Made by a program: the position numbers and the translations under genes | In this document: positions 10,801 through 21,278 of the stretch, in pieces | Layout of the letters: each line of letters begins with the position of its first letter | Numbering within the stretch: position 1 is the first letter of the stretch | The notes under the pieces: model-generated | What the model was told of the DNA's origin: nothing | The model's database searches: none | The model's input: only the letters and a program-made list of their open reading frames with translations | Assembly: GCF_041146795.1 (NCBI RefSeq) | Contig: NC_135170.1 | Coordinates: 22,314,033 to 22,378,032, forward strand | Origin: Maylandia zebra | Taxonomy: Eukaryota; Chordata; Actinopteri; Cichliformes; Cichlidae | Direction: 5' to 3' | Length of the DNA: 64,000 nt

Positions 10801-13800
10801 GTTTCATTTCATCTCTTTCATTGACACTGGACTTTTTTACTTCCTGGATGACTCCATTAAGAAATTGTGTCATCTCAAATTCAGGTTTAGAGACATAAGA
10901 CATCATGTACATCAGGCAGCTGTAGTCATCAATGACATATTGGATGTCCATGTTGGCATTCCAGGCCCTCAGCAGATCTGCATTGTATGCATTCACCCAG
11001 CAGTCATTAGGTTCACGCTTTAAGAGGATGACATGACTATTTGTTAAATTGAAGACACAATCCAAGTATTGTTCATAAGTTAATTTGCATTTGTGAAGCA
11101 GCTCAGACAAGTCTTCAAACGAGGAATTTGGGTCGCAGAGCAAATCTCTCAATGGCTGGAGTTTTTCTTTGGCCTCTTTCATTTTTTTTGCGAGAGCCAT
11201 TCGTCTGTTCTTTTGCTTTTCATTTGTGCCTTTCTCCTTACTTGTGCTATGCTGCTTATCATTGTGATCATCATCATCATCTGGGCTTGGGAAAGTGATC
11301 ATTGTTTGATCTACGGGTAGTTTGGGGAAGCCAAACCTACATGACACATTACCTTTTTTACAGGATCTGGAGTGATTTCTGCTGTGGACTTGAACCTCAG
11401 ACACAATTTTGTGAAGTTCAGGATCGGCATTTTGGTCAGGCATCTTACATGTTATGTACTTGTCAATAAATTTGTACACGTGGTCTTCAAGGTCGCTTCC
11501 AAATTCAGGTGCATCTTTGACCCAAACCAGTAAATGGATATGAGGGCTACCTCTGGCCTGAAACTCCACTCGATAAAAGTAATCTTCTACTTCACCGATA
11601 GGCTGTGCTGGGGACAGGATCAGTGTTGTCATTAGTGCATCGACTCTTTTTTCAAACAATCGCATCACAGTCACAGGGTTGCTTCGGAGAATTTCACACT
11701 TTGTGTTCCAGTCAAGTTGTGAAAAATCCACCTGTTCACCTTGTTGAGTTTTTATGACCTCAACAACCTCAGGCCATCTCATTTCAGCAGCTGAAAATGT
11801 CAGAAAAAAAGTTGGCTTTCCTAACTGTCTGACCATAGCATGTAGGTCTTTCAGTGCCTTCTCCCAATAGGCTGGAGTACCTCTCAGAGGTTTCATGAAG
11901 CGTGTTGCGTCTTTGTTATTTATCAGTTTCTCCACTTCGTCTTTATTTTGAAGCATTCTGTTAGAAATTTTACGCCCATCCTTGGTGATTGCCTTTCCTT
12001 TGCGCAATTGGATGGACATGCTGTTTGTAGCCATGTGTGTTTCTGTTACAAACTGTGCAAAGAATAGGTAGCTTTGGTCAGTTGCAAACCGTGTGTCTGC
12101 AGAGAACAGCCGTGTATTAAAATACATGCTTGGGTAAAGTTTCACTTGTCTGGCTTCATCTAATGTGTTCTGTCCAGTTGGGAACTGGACAGGAAAGGCC
12201 ATGGCTTCAAGTTTAGGAACAGAGAAGAAGCCAACAGGTCTATTTCCTTGCGCGGGTGCAATGCTAAATATTCCTTCACCATATGATAAAATGTCCTGTG
12301 CTATATCTGGTGGTTGCATACAGGTGTCTAGAACAAGACCAGGTCGAAGTTCTTCCTTTTCTTTCTCCATATCTTGTAAGGGCTGTTCATTTGACTGTTC
12401 AGGCTCCATTAGTTGGTTTACATCATGACATGGCTCAAGCAGTCCAGCTGTTGTATCCTCAGTGGTTCTTCTTTCTGGTACAATTTGCTGGTCGAAGTTT
12501 CTGGGCAGTGCATCTTGAATATCTGCATCAGCAGTGTCATGTTCCGTCTCGATTATCTGATTACTTGTGGGATCAGCAAAAGTAGCTTCATCATCAATAG
12601 ATACATCTTTGTATTCTGAATGCATCTCTTTTAGCTTTGATAATCCTGCTAACACGTTCTTCATGTTTACAGTGTAGAAGTGTTGGTAACCTTTGAATCT
12701 GATGTGTCTCTTCAGCTGTACCTGCAGGAGCTGGGCTTCACTGTTAGGTCTGGGAAGACAGTTTACTGTGGTTTCCACATCCGATGGTACACAAACAACA
12801 GCCCCATGTACGGCTCTTTGCTGTCCTTTTGGTAATGCAATGATTTTTGCAAACGGGAGAATTTTAGCAGTCAGTTGTCGTTCTAGTACATTTAATCGAC
12901 TCAGTTCAATTGGAATGGTTGCTAGTGCTAAATTGTTTGCTACTGCGACGGATGGCATCTTGCCTCTTTGTAGGTGGTTGTCACAGTTGTAGCAAATCCA
13001 CTCTTCCATTCTTTGTTTTGGGAAAGTACAATTAGCTGAGCATTCCCTGTCACAAACATGGACAAATTTTCCTGTCAAGCAAGTGGCAACAATGTTACTA
13101 TTAGTAACATACTTTGATCTTTTGCAATGTTTAACTTGATTAGGAAACAGAGTTCTGTGGCACACTGTACAGACATGGGTGGGTCCTAACTGAATGGCTT
13201 CACGGAAAGCTAATGTGGCTGCTTGCATCACACTGTTCACTACAAGCTGGGGCTGTGCTTCAGACTGTGGACCCTGCTGGAACTGTGTTACTAGTCGTCT
13301 GTATTTCTTCTTTATTCTCTGTGCACACAACTTTTTATAAATGGCAAAAGATGCAGTGGTAGCCATTTTGTGTCTCTGGTACTGGGCACAGCGCTGTATA
13401 TGGTGCAGTCTGAATTGTGAGTCATTGTGATACCTGGCATAAATTGATTTTTTCTGTTTGTGCCTGTAGTTTGGATCAGATGCATATTTTGTTCTTATGT
13501 ATTGCTTCTGTCTGGTTTGAAAGTCAGTATCCGTGTTGTACCTTTGGACCAGATATTGCTTCTGTCTGGTTTTAAAGCTGGTATCCGTGTTGTACTTCTG
13601 AACCACATATTTTTTCTGTCTGATTTGAAAGTCGGGATCCGTAGTATATCTTCTGATAATGTAGTCTCTCATTTTTTGTTGAAAATGACGATCACTTTGG
13701 TATCTCTTCACCTGGCAGGCTTTTACTTTTTCTTGAATATGAGGATTTGCGTAATATTTTTTGGCTGATAACAGTCTTTGTTTACGGTAATGATAGTTTT

Positions 13801-14899
13801 CAGCATATTGAGTTTTCATAGCCTGTAATTTTTTCATTCGAAATTCACGACAGGAGGCATATCGTTCTCTTTCGTGTCTTCTTTTGTTTGTCTTCTTTGC
13901 CACTTCTTCAGTTGAAGATTTGTCTTTAGCTTTTACATACTCCCTCTGAGCTTGACGAATAGCTTTCTTACGTTGTCGTTTATTTAATTTGCTCACATTT
14001 CTTGCTGTTCGGGGGGTTTTAGCCATTTTGTCATCTGGTGAGTTTAAAGTATTGTCTAACATCGTCATGTGGGTTTTGGCTGATTCTGGTTCAGGCATTT
14101 GCGCAGTGGGATTCGTGATTTGTGGTTCATCATTTTGTGTTGATGATGTATCTGTAGCTCCTGGTGTTGCCTGAGTTGACTGTCCAGGGGGTTCCGTGTG
14201 AGTGCTGACTGTTTTGAAAGAAACAGGCACAAACTCATATCGTGCATGCTTGCCTTGATTTTGAAAAAGGTTATGCAGGTGGGTGATCAGGTCATTCACA
14301 TGAGTGAAAGTGAGCATGACTGCTGTTCCATTTGGCTGACGTAAACCCGCTGCACTTCTTGAATGTGAATCAAATAATCCATACCTCCCAGATTTGTCAC
14401 GGAAAACCGCAATGCACTCAGGTGAGACCATGAGCAAAGCAAAGTTCACATCTGTTGACAGACATTCAAGGCGAATAGCAAGAGGCAACCACCACTCTGT
14501 TCTTTGAGGACTGTTCTCTGCTGCTTCCAGAAATCCACAACTTATGTCATCCATTTTCACACTGTAGACATTTGTGTCAGTATGAAGTTCTTTGGGCAGG
14601 TCCTCCATGGTCAGATGATCCTGTGTATAACGCTTCTCCTGCAGAAGATTTGTTTTAGTCCAACAGTAGAGTGCATCTCCCTGTTCAAGGACCTTATCAA
14701 GCATGGCTATGTTGAACTGGTATTCCTCATTAAGGTAGGCCAGGAATGTGAGGGCATTACATGTGCACTGATGATTTCGAGAGAATTCTGTGTACCTCTC
14801 ATCACTCTGACAATGAGTTGCACTGACACTCCAAAACGGCTGAACTGTGTTGCTCTGTAGCTCCTCCGTCAGTAGGTCTTCATTTGTGTCATGGAAAGG
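7835..14899 (-). CDS. Helentron Rep-helicase-endonuclease protein, main exon
   Basis: This is exon 3 of 3. The open frame extends to an ATG at 14971, but an acceptor (TTGATCAG) at 14900-14901 joins exon 2 in phase, so residues 1-24 of that frame are probably intronic. Counting from 14971, domains are: a cysteine-protease-like region at about 50-260 (QCTCNAL, FDSHSR); six basic 18-residue repeats at about 420-530; Cys/His clusters and a DUF6570-like block at about 590-720; the Helitron N-terminal region and Rep with PHIHLLVW near 1142 and paired tyrosines YMMSYVSK near 1356; a PIF1-like helicase with GGAGCGKS near 1700, IIDEIS near 1795 and a C-terminal [10 protein letters not shown] motif; and an AP-like endonuclease at about 2150-2378 with GDFNED. 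The length suits a Helentron with an endonuclease. No frameshift or stop is seen, so it may be functional. Confidence 0.9.
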   Translation of the reverse strand, partial: PFHDTNEDLLTEELQSNTVQPFWSVSATHCQSDERYTEFSRNHQCTCNALTFLAYLNEEYQFNIAMLDKVLEQGDALYCWTKTNLLQEKRYTQDHLTMEDLPKELHTDTNVYSVKMDDISCGFLEAAENSPQRTEWWLPLAIRLECLSTDVNFALLMVSPECIAVFRDKSGRYGLFDSHSRSAAGLRQPNGTAVMLTFTHVNDLITHLHNLFQNQGKHARYEFVPVSFKTVSTHTEPPGQSTQATPGATDTSSTQNDEPQITNPTAQMPEPESAKTHMTMLDNTLNSPDDKMAKTPRTARNVSKLNKRQRKKAIRQAQREYVKAKDKSSTEEVAKKTNKRRHERERYASCREFRMKKLQAMKTQYAENYHYRKQRLLSAKKYYANPHIQEKVKACQVKRYQSDRHFQQKMRDYIIRRYTTDPDFQIRQKKYVVQKYNTDTSFKTRQKQYLVQRYNTDTDFQTRQKQYIRTKYASDPNYRHKQKKSIYARYHNDSQFRLHHIQRCAQYQRHKMATTASFAIYKKLCAQRIKKKYRRLVTQFQQGPQSEAQPQLVVNSVMQAATLAFREAIQLGPTHVCTVCHRTLFPNQVKHCKRSKYVTNSNIVATCLTGKFVHVCDRECSANCTFPKQRMEEWICYNCDNHLQRGKMPSVAVANNLALATIPIELSRLNVLERQLTAKILPFAKIIALPKGQQRAVHGAVVCVPSDVETTVNCLPRPNSEAQLLQVQLKRHIRFKGYQHFYTVNMKNVLAGLSKLKEMHSEYKDVSIDDEATFADPTSNQIIETEHDTADADIQDALPRNFDQQIVPERRTTEDTTAGLLEPCHDVNQLMEPEQSNEQPLQDMEKEKEELRPGLVLDTCMQPPDIAQDILSYGEGIFSIAPAQGNRPVGFFSVPKLEAMAFPVQFPTGQNTLDEARQVKLYPSMYFNTRLFSADTRFATDQSYLFFAQFVTETHMATNSMSIQLRKGKAITKDGRKISNRMLQNKDEVEKLINNKDATRFMKPLRGTPAYWEKALKDLHAMVRQLGKPTFFLTFSAAEMRWPEVVEVIKTQQGEQVDFSQLDWNTKCEILRSNPVTVMRLFEKRVDALMTTLILSPAQPIGEVEDYFYRVEFQARGSPHIHLLVWVKDAPEFGSDLEDHVYKFIDKYITCKMPDQNADPELHKIVSEVQVHSRNHSRSCKKGNVSCRFGFPKLPVDQTMITFPSPDDDDDHNDKQHSTSKEKGTNEKQKNRRMALAKKMKEAKEKLQPLRDLLCDPNSSFEDLSELLHKCKLTYEQYLDCVFNLTNSHVILLKREPNDCWVNAYNADLLRAWNANMDIQYVIDDYSCLMYMMSYVSKPEFEMTQFLNGVIQEVKKSSVNERDEMKQIMQAYAKHREVSAQESVARTCSLPLKKCSRSVVFIQTDDDALKMSLPMSRLQSMAPDDENVWMSGLPEKYANRPRTPDFERMCLGEFASEYRILYGRQTESKNAIRLLNNMGYIQKRTKGKPAIIRYPRFSEKKQPEKFYSRLLKLYYPHRSNDDLKNTEYPTSEQFYKSGRKHGYAVRPIVTFNKKRYEGHGKTMERALEQIEQQGPLINAWNTFAPEVEVDRLECVAQRQSRHDTGENEMDIVPDYQVSGSSSGTMPAIIAPKLSPDFVRKMYQSLNETQASIFYAVREWCFKLVWGHCPEQFFYFVSGGAGCGKSHVIKCIYEEATKILHQLPRFRDQADMSYPAVLLTAFTGTAAFNISGKTLHSLLKLPRSLKPPYQGLGNALDEVRASLSNAEILIIDEISMVSKDLFAYIHWRLQQIKGNKKPFGGMSILAVGDFYQLPPLGKAKPLCVYEDNVLDLWKDYFHMVNLTEIMRQKDDHSFAEVLNRIRVKQKTDSLEADDKALLTQAIHDIKDCPSNVLHIYATNKEVDKHNSATVTALHSDIINIQAEDYRKDPRTGDMVLLAEMMKGNKGDLPDNIQAAPGVRVMIIRNLDVEDGLVNGTFGTITNIVTATQDGPKTVNLIGLTLDNENSGQKFRRKIQGSSDNLVYIEKCEECTSKKGVVRRQFPMKLAFACTAHKVQGMTMESAVVCLKRVFEPGMAYVALSRTTSLKGLYITDFDEKKIYADPAITDALKNMRHASFENARPLLQFLKSVDPTVPTLTIIHHNAQGLPTHMEDMRCHHELSLADVLCITETHLSGSSVSPRFQLEQYNMATRNRHVSYTNHTDMAKVNGGGVAIYYNTILTAESRKYLQNVTDLEFVVVKVESPVTALIATVYRPPNYSHVRFLPQMQCLLDSLEMMNHQPIIVCGDFNEDLMSRGKKPIQELLQSRGYAQLITAATTEKHTLIDHIYISQPYACLQSGVLNTYHSYHNPIYCVIH

Positions 14900-15042
14900 C
14901 TGATCAAGAAATGCAAAGGTGACACATATTATTGTTAAACATTTTATGATATGTGTTTCAAGGTTGAGCAATAAAATACATTTAAGTGTTGCTGCAATAA
15001 TGTAGAAAAATGTGTTTTTATTTTTTTAAGTGTCAACGACTG

Positions 15043-15118
15043 AACATAGTGTAAAGCGCTTTGGGAGCCTTGGAGACTAAGTAAAGCGCTATACAAATAC
15101 AGGCCATTTACCATTTTT
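15043..15118 (+). mobile_element. L2/SINE-type 3' tail fragment
   Basis: The sequence contains GTAAAGCGCTTTGGGAGCCT, then GTAAAGCGCTATACAAATAC. This is the tail shared by L2-clade LINEs and the SINEs they mobilise. It resembles the end of the SINE at 35639-35967 read on its minus strand. No body of an element is attached. It lies in the intron upstream of the Helentron main exon. Confidence 0.55.
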
Positions 15119-15813
15119 AATTATGTTAAAATAATTAAGCAATGTGCAGGCAAATTAATCCAAATTATATCACTCGTCAATCATAGTATAGCATAATCTG
15201 AAGATAAACAGCATGAGATATGCCAGAAAGAGAAAGGCAGAAAGACAGTGACAGGAACAGTGAGAGTGAGTGAGAGAGAGCAGAGGTGGAAAGTAAAAAT
15301 GACAAATATTTCAGATATCTGTAATTTGCTTGAGTGCTGTTTTTTTTAAACGAAGGTCATATCTGTACCTTCTGCTCCTCATATTTTCAAAGCAGTTAAT
15401 TTCTTTCAGTATAACACATTATTTTAGGTTGCTGCGGGCCTTCAAACATTAACTAAATTGCAGCCTAAATATAAATATATGAAAGGAAATCCTGTTTACG
15501 TATTATTCGTAAGAGGATCTCAGATGCTCTTAAATTAGATGTAATTCGTTCACTGATTTCAGATTAAACCAGATGGTTCTGTACATGTGCCATAAAAACA
15601 CGTTTCATAGTTGTGTTACATTTTGTAAAGAAATGACACAAAATTCAGTTAGAGGTTAAATGTGATTGAAACAGAATACAGTGACATCCATCTTGATAAA
15701 AGATGAGTGTCACAAAGCCATGTTTGTATTTATTTGCATTGCTTTTCACTGTGGATGTCAATTTATGAGAAGCTTTAAGTATTAAATGGTATAAACTTTT
15801 TTCTGAACACACA

Positions 15814-15816
<3 letters not shown>

Positions 15817-15866
<50 letters not shown>

Positions 15867-15935
15867 GTATATACATACACATATATATACACACGTATAT
15901 ATACGTATATACATACACGTATATATAAATATGTG

Positions 15936-15978
<43 letters not shown>

Positions 15979-16060
15979 GTATATACATACACATATATAC
16001 ATACACATATATACACACATATATACACACATATACATACATATATGTGTGTGTGTGTTA
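15817..16060. repeat. Compound (AC)n/(AT)n microsatellite
   Basis: About 240 bp of alternating purine-pyrimidine repeats: (AT)n, (AC)n and TACATACACGTATATA-type units. It yields long Tyr/Ile/Cys/Val open frames on both strands that are artefacts. It lies in the Helentron intron and could form Z-DNA or cruciforms. Confidence 0.9.
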
Positions 16061-16236
16061 TAGCTAAATAGACAGAAATAGCTGTTGAGATGTCTACATT
16101 TTAGGAATCCGAAGAAAGACATTTACAAATTTAGTAAATTTGTACATGTTTTTAAAAAGTACATATTTAGTCTAACATTTTAGTATATTTAGTACGAGTT
16201 AGCAAGCATACTTAAGGTGAAAGACTAAATATCAAC

Positions 16237-17249
16237 TGGGCTGCCACGATTTGTCGACTAGTCACGATTACGTCGACTAACAAAATCGTCGACGACTGAT
16301 TTAATAGTCGACGCGTCGTTTGAAGCTGGAATAAGTAGCAGGATTTAAGAGTGTAATAACGGACTGAAACAGAAGATGGCAGCACTGCATGTACAAGGAT
16401 GTCAGCTGCCGTTAAACCCCGAAGAAGAAGAAGAAGAAGAAGGAGGAGAAGGAGGAGCTGTGTCCCAGAATTCATAGCGCGGCCCAGCGCAGTTTCCAAC
16501 AATGGCGGCAGCTAGTTAGTTTTAATATTACTCTTATTATTCTTTCTGGGTCACAAAATAAACGTTTAACATATTTTCAGGCGCGAATGTAGCTGTGTAA
16601 ACCTCAAATATCTGCTCAGTTTATCAGGACACCGCATATTTTCAAAAGCGCTCCGACGTTTTCGGAGATGTCTGTTACCCACTAGCTCGTTAGCGAGCCG
16701 GGGGCTAGGCTCACTAGCGCAGTGAGAACACCGGACTCCCGGCAAATCGTTTTCAAACCCACCGCCATCTTTCGCTACTCAGGTTAAATATATATGAGTC
16801 ACTTAGATAACTTAAAAATGTTATTGTTTGGCTTTTTTTTAGTATTTTATTTGTTCCTGAGTAAATCGGTTTGGCTGAGATTAAAGTTATAGTTTTTACA
16901 CAGCTGAATAAACGTCAAGCAGACAGCTGATTATCAGAAGTGTGAGATGCTCGAGAATATACTCCGGTGTCCTGTTATATTTTAGATAGCAAGGAGTTTA
17001 TTAAACTTCACCGAAACAATCTGAAAATTTCATTAAAATTTAATAAACTATCATCTTGTCTTTATTTTTAGTTAGCAGAGACCTGAAACACTTAAAGCTG
17101 TAAGCTAATGATAGTTATATAAGAGCAGATGCTGCTGGTGCAATAAGCTGTAGTTTTACGTCCAATGGATGATGATCTGATTAGTCGACTAATCGCAAAA
17201 ATAATCGGTGACTAGTCGACTATCAAAATAATCGTTTGTGGCAGCCCTA
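16237..17249. mobile_element. Non-autonomous hAT element with 8-bp target duplication
   Basis: The ends are inverted: TGGGCTGCCACGA at the left and the reverse complement TAGGGCTGCCACAAACGA at the right, each followed by repeated GTCGACTAGTC motifs. The 8-bp direct repeat ATATCAAC flanks it at 16229-16236 and 17250-17257. The interior has a (GAA)n tract at 16422-16455 and a promoter-like block at 16437-16640 with CAACAATGGCGGCAGC, but no transposase. It is inserted in the intron between Helentron exons 2 and 3. Confidence 0.85.
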
Positions 17250-17320
17250 ATATCAACCCCGGTGATTATACAGCAAAGATTGCATGTATACTAATTTGTT
17301 ATAGACATTTGTGGACATAC

Positions 17321-17401
17321 CTTTTTAGGTGGAGAATTTGATGCCGTGTGGAAATCATCAGTTGCCCAGACTCGTTTTGCTGGTGGACGAGTGTCTGAAA
17401 T
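17321..17401 (-). CDS. Helentron protein, exon 2
   Basis: An 81-nt exon encodes ISDTRPPAKRVWATDDFHTA and seven further residues. It is bounded by a CAG acceptor at 17402-17404 and a GTATG donor. It enters and leaves in phase 0, which matches the donor of exon 1 and the acceptor of the main exon. Two decayed copies of the same exon border (GAAATCTGAT context) lie nearby at about 17980 and in the downstream duplicate at about 6255. Confidence 0.7.
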
Positions 17402-17639
17402 CTGATAATGGGTTACATACAGTTAATCAAAATTATAAAAACCTACTAACAGAGTTGAAACAGAGTGTAACACTGGATACTTTAAAGAAAACATGAAACA
17501 GTAGTGATTACTAAACTTACAATAAAAAATAAAAAAGCAATAAAAAAAAAATCCCAGCTGTTTGCATCATAACTACTAAGAGATTTGAAAGTGAGTGTAA
17601 CTTTAGAAACTTTAAATAAAAAATATGGAACAGTAGTGG

Positions 17640-18380
17640 TTACGTAACTAACAAAGGGGATACAACAAAATTCTTGCTTTCATAATGCTAACATGTAACC
17701 ATATGTCTTTAACATTTAATGGTAATGTAACTGTCCACTATAAATCCTTAATGGAGGAAGACGTTTTTTTAAATTTACCTTGCTGCCTGGAGGACATAAG
17801 GAGGTGGGTCTATTCTCCGTTACCAAGGACAACCTGGCTGGTGCTGTCTGCCAACCCAGGAAAAACAGTATATAATGTTAAGACATTAAGTGACCTGACA
17901 CATTAATTTCACTCTAAAATGCAATGCATGGCATGAACTGGTATGCCAGTTGGGTAACAGATCGTTTTTCTAGTGGACGTGTGTCTGAAATCTGATGAGA
18001 GGTTATGTACAGTTAGTCAAAATTATAAAACCTACTAACAGATTTGAAACAGAATGGAATATTTGATACTGAACAGTAGTGGTTACTAAACTTACAGAGC
18101 AATAAAAAAGAAAATCCCTGCTGTTTGCATAATGCTGAGATGTAACCATGAATATGTCTATAACATGTAATTGTCTGTTGTAAATTCTTAATAGAGGAAT
18201 ATTTTTTGATATTTACCTTGATACCTGGGGAACATAAGGAGGTGGGTCTATCCTGTGTTTCCAAGGATAACTTTGCTGGTGCTATCTGCTAAAAGGGTAT
18301 AGAAGACATTAAGTGACCTGACACATTCATTTCATTTAAATGCTCTGCATACCATGCACTGTTATGCCAGTTGTGTGACA
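17640..18380. repeat. Diverged tandem repeats in Helentron intron 1
   Basis: Two units of roughly 330 bp (about 17640-17960 and 18060-18380) align along their length. Both contain CATAAGGAGGTGGGTCTAT and TAAGTGACCTGACACATT. An additional partial unit occurs at about 17400-17500. Each unit carries an exon-2-like splice border remnant, which suggests local duplication of an exon with its intron flanks. The same pair is present in the downstream copy at 5923-7667. Confidence 0.7.
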
Positions 18381-18484
18381 TTATAACAAACAATCCTAAA
18401 CTGTATGGGTAGGTGTTCTTAACTGTCTCAAACGTGTTTCGAAAACTGTTCAACTGTCTGTGATCACTACTATATCTTCTTTAC

Positions 18485-18616
18485 CTGGTCAGATGGAAAA
18501 CTACTGACTGCCTCATCTTGGTTGTGGCCAGTGAGCATTGGGACAGCAGGATCGACCAGGTCAAGTGGTTTCCAGCGCTTCTTTTGTGCCTGGGATCTTT
18601 TATTTTTTCTCGGCAT
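18485..18616 (-). CDS. Helentron protein, exon 1 with start codon
   Basis: The 132-nt exon starts MPRKNKRSQAQKKRWKPLDL, a strongly basic N-terminus, and ends ...FPSDQ at a GTAAAG donor. The preceding sequence TTCTACCAG forms an acceptor directly against the ATG, so upstream exons should be noncoding. A near-identical copy lies at 6756-6887 in the re-inserted segment. Assigning this exon moves the protein start about 3.6 kb upstream of the longest single-frame ORF. Confidence 0.75.
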
Positions 18617-18914
18617 CTGGTAGAATGTCAGCAGAAAAACTGAATATTAATTGTTGGCATTTCAAGCATGTGATCAGACCCAGCTTTCATTTTAAGTCAA
18701 GCATAATAACCAGGTAGCTGCATTGGTAGCCAAAAGACTTTACAATGCAGTAAATCGACAAACAGTAAATGAATCAAAAATTCTGATGTATACCAGCAAT
18801 TTTTTATTTTAACCCTCTGATACACAAGATAACTACAAGAACCAAAAAATAATAATAAATCTCTCTTTTCTTTAAATAGACATATTGATAGTGTCACTGC
18901 CCAGTCTTAAGGCT

Positions 18915-19400
18915 TTGTTAAGTAAAGTTCCATAACAGTTTGTATATTGTAATTGGGAAAGTGATTACCTTGAAAGTTGGGAGGCAGATTTGTTGACCAC
19001 AACAACTACTCCATTTTGGTGTACAGTAATTGGGAAAGTAATTACCTTGCAAAGCTGGGAGGCAGTGTTGTTGCTGGGGCGCTGGTAGAATGCCAGCAGC
19101 AAGCAAACCCAGATGTTCACAGCTCCTACTTAACACCTTAAACTTTCCAAACAAATCTTACAAGAACATTTGGCAAAGTGATTGGCTTGCACACCTAGGA
19201 GACAGTCTTGTTGCCCACAACAGTTTTGTTATAGAGTAATTGGAAAATTGGGTACCTTGCAAGGCTTACAGGCAGTCTCGTAGCTGGGAGGCGGTCTTGT
19301 TGCTGGGGCTCTGGCAAAGTGCCAGCAGCAAGCAGACCCAGATGGTCACAGCTCCTATTTAACACCTTAAACTTTGCAAACAAATCTCACAAGAACAATT
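18915..19400 (-). repeat. Tandem noncoding-exon-like units upstream of Helentron exon 1
   Basis: Repeats share CAGCTCCTACTTAACACCTTAAACTTT and GTTGCTGGGGCnCTGGnA. Several units end in donor-like AAG|GTAAT or AAG|GTACC on the minus strand (near 18968, 19046 and 19255). With an acceptor right at the coding start, these look like alternative 5' noncoding exons. No promoter consensus can be assigned. A second copy lies at 7186-7671. Confidence 0.55.
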
Positions 19401-19465
19401 AGCAAACTGATTGGCTTGTAAAGCTGAAATGTAGCCTTGTACTGTATGGTTGAAATGTCCCACTG

Positions 19466-19520
19466 AGAGACAAAGAGGAACTTTACTCCCTTCCAAACAG
19501 TAAAGTTCCTCTTTGTCTCT
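19466..19520. repeat. Perfect 22-bp inverted repeat with 11-nt loop
   Basis: The arm at 19466-19487 is the exact reverse complement of 19499-19520, around the loop CCCTTCCAAAC. It lies in the Helentron 5' noncoding region between two sets of exon-like repeats. It is not a TIR pair, because no target duplication surrounds it. It could be a transcript hairpin or a replication-related structure. Confidence 0.85.
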
Positions 19521-19523
19521 TTG

Positions 19524-20790
19524 TTTTAATTACAAACAACGGCTCTGGAATAAAATGGCATCCAGCGCTAAACACACCAATTTTCTAGATATCAGCTGAA
19601 CACACACATAGAAAATATAAGGGGGGCACTTACCTTGGCTGAAGCAAGAGTTGAGGTGTTAAAGGCTGCTGTAGTTAACGCCTTATAAAAACAGAAAAAG
19701 AGGTGTGAAACGCGGCTACAACGAAGCTATTGTTTTGGACGCGGCGACAGTCGCCACTTAAAAGTTTTAATTACAAACGATACCTCTGGAATAAAGTTAC
19801 AGCCAAGTGCTAACCACACCATCATTTTGTAGATATCAGCGTCCAGACACAGAAAATCACTTTCAAAGTCATTTTCAAGCCGGAGAGGCTTACCTATGCT
19901 CAATATCCGCTAGCTAGCCACCACCGAGACAAAGGGCGTGAAATGCGATCGCCAAGATACACATACAAAAAAAAAAATCACTTCGCTTCTTAAAAGTTTT
20001 AATTACAAACGATACCTCTGGAATAAAGTTACATCCAAGTGCTAACCACACCATCATTTTGTAGATACCTCATTTGTAGATACCATCATTTTGTAGACCT
20101 CGGCTGAATACCCGCTAACTAGCTTTAGCATCGGGCCGAACATGACCACGACAAAGAATCACCCAGACACATTAAAAAATCACTTTCAAAGCTAAATTTC
20201 GAACCGGAGAGAGAGAGATACACTTACCTTGTCAAACCTTACACTGTTGTTCCGAATACTTCAGAAAATGACGTTCAAGTGTCAATTTCAAAACGGAGGA
20301 GAGGTGGACAGATGCATGCGGGTCCAGCTTACGCTACGGTGTCTTCTCAGGTCAATTTCAAACTGGAGGAGGGGCGGACTGACGCGCGCCGTTGATAGTG
20401 TCATCATTACGTTAATCCGAATAGGCCGCACCACTCCCGGCATACCACTAGAATAAAGGAATTATCGGCCCATATTAACGAAAAATAAGTCCAGTGTGAA
20501 ACAGTCGCTTGGCGAGCGATCGGGTGGTTTAGCGAGTGTCAGCCTCTTAAGTTTAAGACAAGCCCGGCTGCTTTTTAAGCGACGCGGCGCTAGCTACCCA
20601 GCTAGCGTCAGTACACAGGAACTACTTCCGGTAGTTATACAAAATAAAAGCGTCCCCATTATAATCCGCTATAATGCTCTTATTGTGAAGGGCAAGCGGG
20701 ACGCCATACTTCCGCTGTGCGCGCCGTTGATATATACCTTGGCTTTATATTAATTGTGAGAAAACAAAACAAACAAATAACTCACCGTTG
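19524..20790 (-). promoter_or_regulatory. Array of duplicated Helentron 5' exons and promoter segments
   Basis: Three units (about 19524-19634, 19765-19894 and 19990-20228) share TTTTAATTACAAACGATACC, CTCTGGAATAAAGTTACA and CCATCATTTTGTAGATA. On the minus strand each ends in a donor-like GTAAGT or GTAGG site. A fourth donor-like site lies near 20785. Upstream, about 20466-20494 contains a block (CCCATATTAACGAAAAATAA) also found at 2366-2392 and 3119-3142 in the non-autonomous element. The reading as alternative first exons is inference from splice borders and position. Confidence 0.5.
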
Positions 20791-21176
20791 AATCAATTGT
20801 GAGGTAGTGTAAAGACGAATGAATCGGCTGGGTTATTGCACGCTGTCAACTGGTCTGTAGTGTAGGATTTGTCGATATCTGACAAGTAGGCCAACCACAG
20901 GGACACAGCGGCCGCCTCGCATTACTCCCGACATACCACTAGAGTGAGCCAGCACACCACAAATGAAGTTTTCTTGTTCTCCATTCATTTCAATGGGAAA
21001 AAACTTGCATTAAAATATTCATATTTAAAAAACTATAGAAGTAATAAACACCAAAAGTCATAGCAACTCATTCCAGCTCCAGCCGCACACAATGATATAT
21101 CATATGTGAACCTTGTCTCAAAACTGTGGGGCGAGTTAAGGTCCAAAATTTCAGGCGGAAAAAGAATAATAATAAT

Positions 21177-21278
21177 AATAATAAATCCGAGCAATAGTAA
21201 TAAGTGTGCCTTCGCATAGGCACACTTAATAATAAATCCGAGCAATAGTAATAAGTGTGCCTTCGCATAGGCACACTT
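21177..21278 (-). repeat. Helentron 5' terminus, tandemly duplicated
   Basis: A 51-bp unit occurs twice (about 21177-21227 and 21228-21278). Each contains a palindrome with 10-bp arms AAGTGTGCCT and AGGCACACTT around a 6-nt loop (21202-21227 and 21253-21278). The first 14 bases, read on the minus strand, are the inverted complement of the 3' subterminal block at 3949-3962. A simple AAT repeat joins it to the interior. Confidence 0.8.

Noticed and set aside
14900-14971. ATG at 14971 as the start of the Helentron protein
   Set aside because: The first 24 codons cross a good 3' splice site at 14900-14901, and exons 1 and 2 upstream join there in phase. The upstream start has a basic N-terminus and an acceptor next to its ATG.
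15645-16122. Open frames rich in Tyr, Ile, Cys and Val on both strands
   Set aside because: They are translations of the compound AC/AT microsatellite and share no codon or family signal.
5923-19396. The 1.75-kb direct repeats as LTRs bounding one element
   Set aside because: They lack TG...CA ends, primer site and polypurine tract. Only one copy has flanking duplications, and the other lies well inside the Helentron, not at an end.
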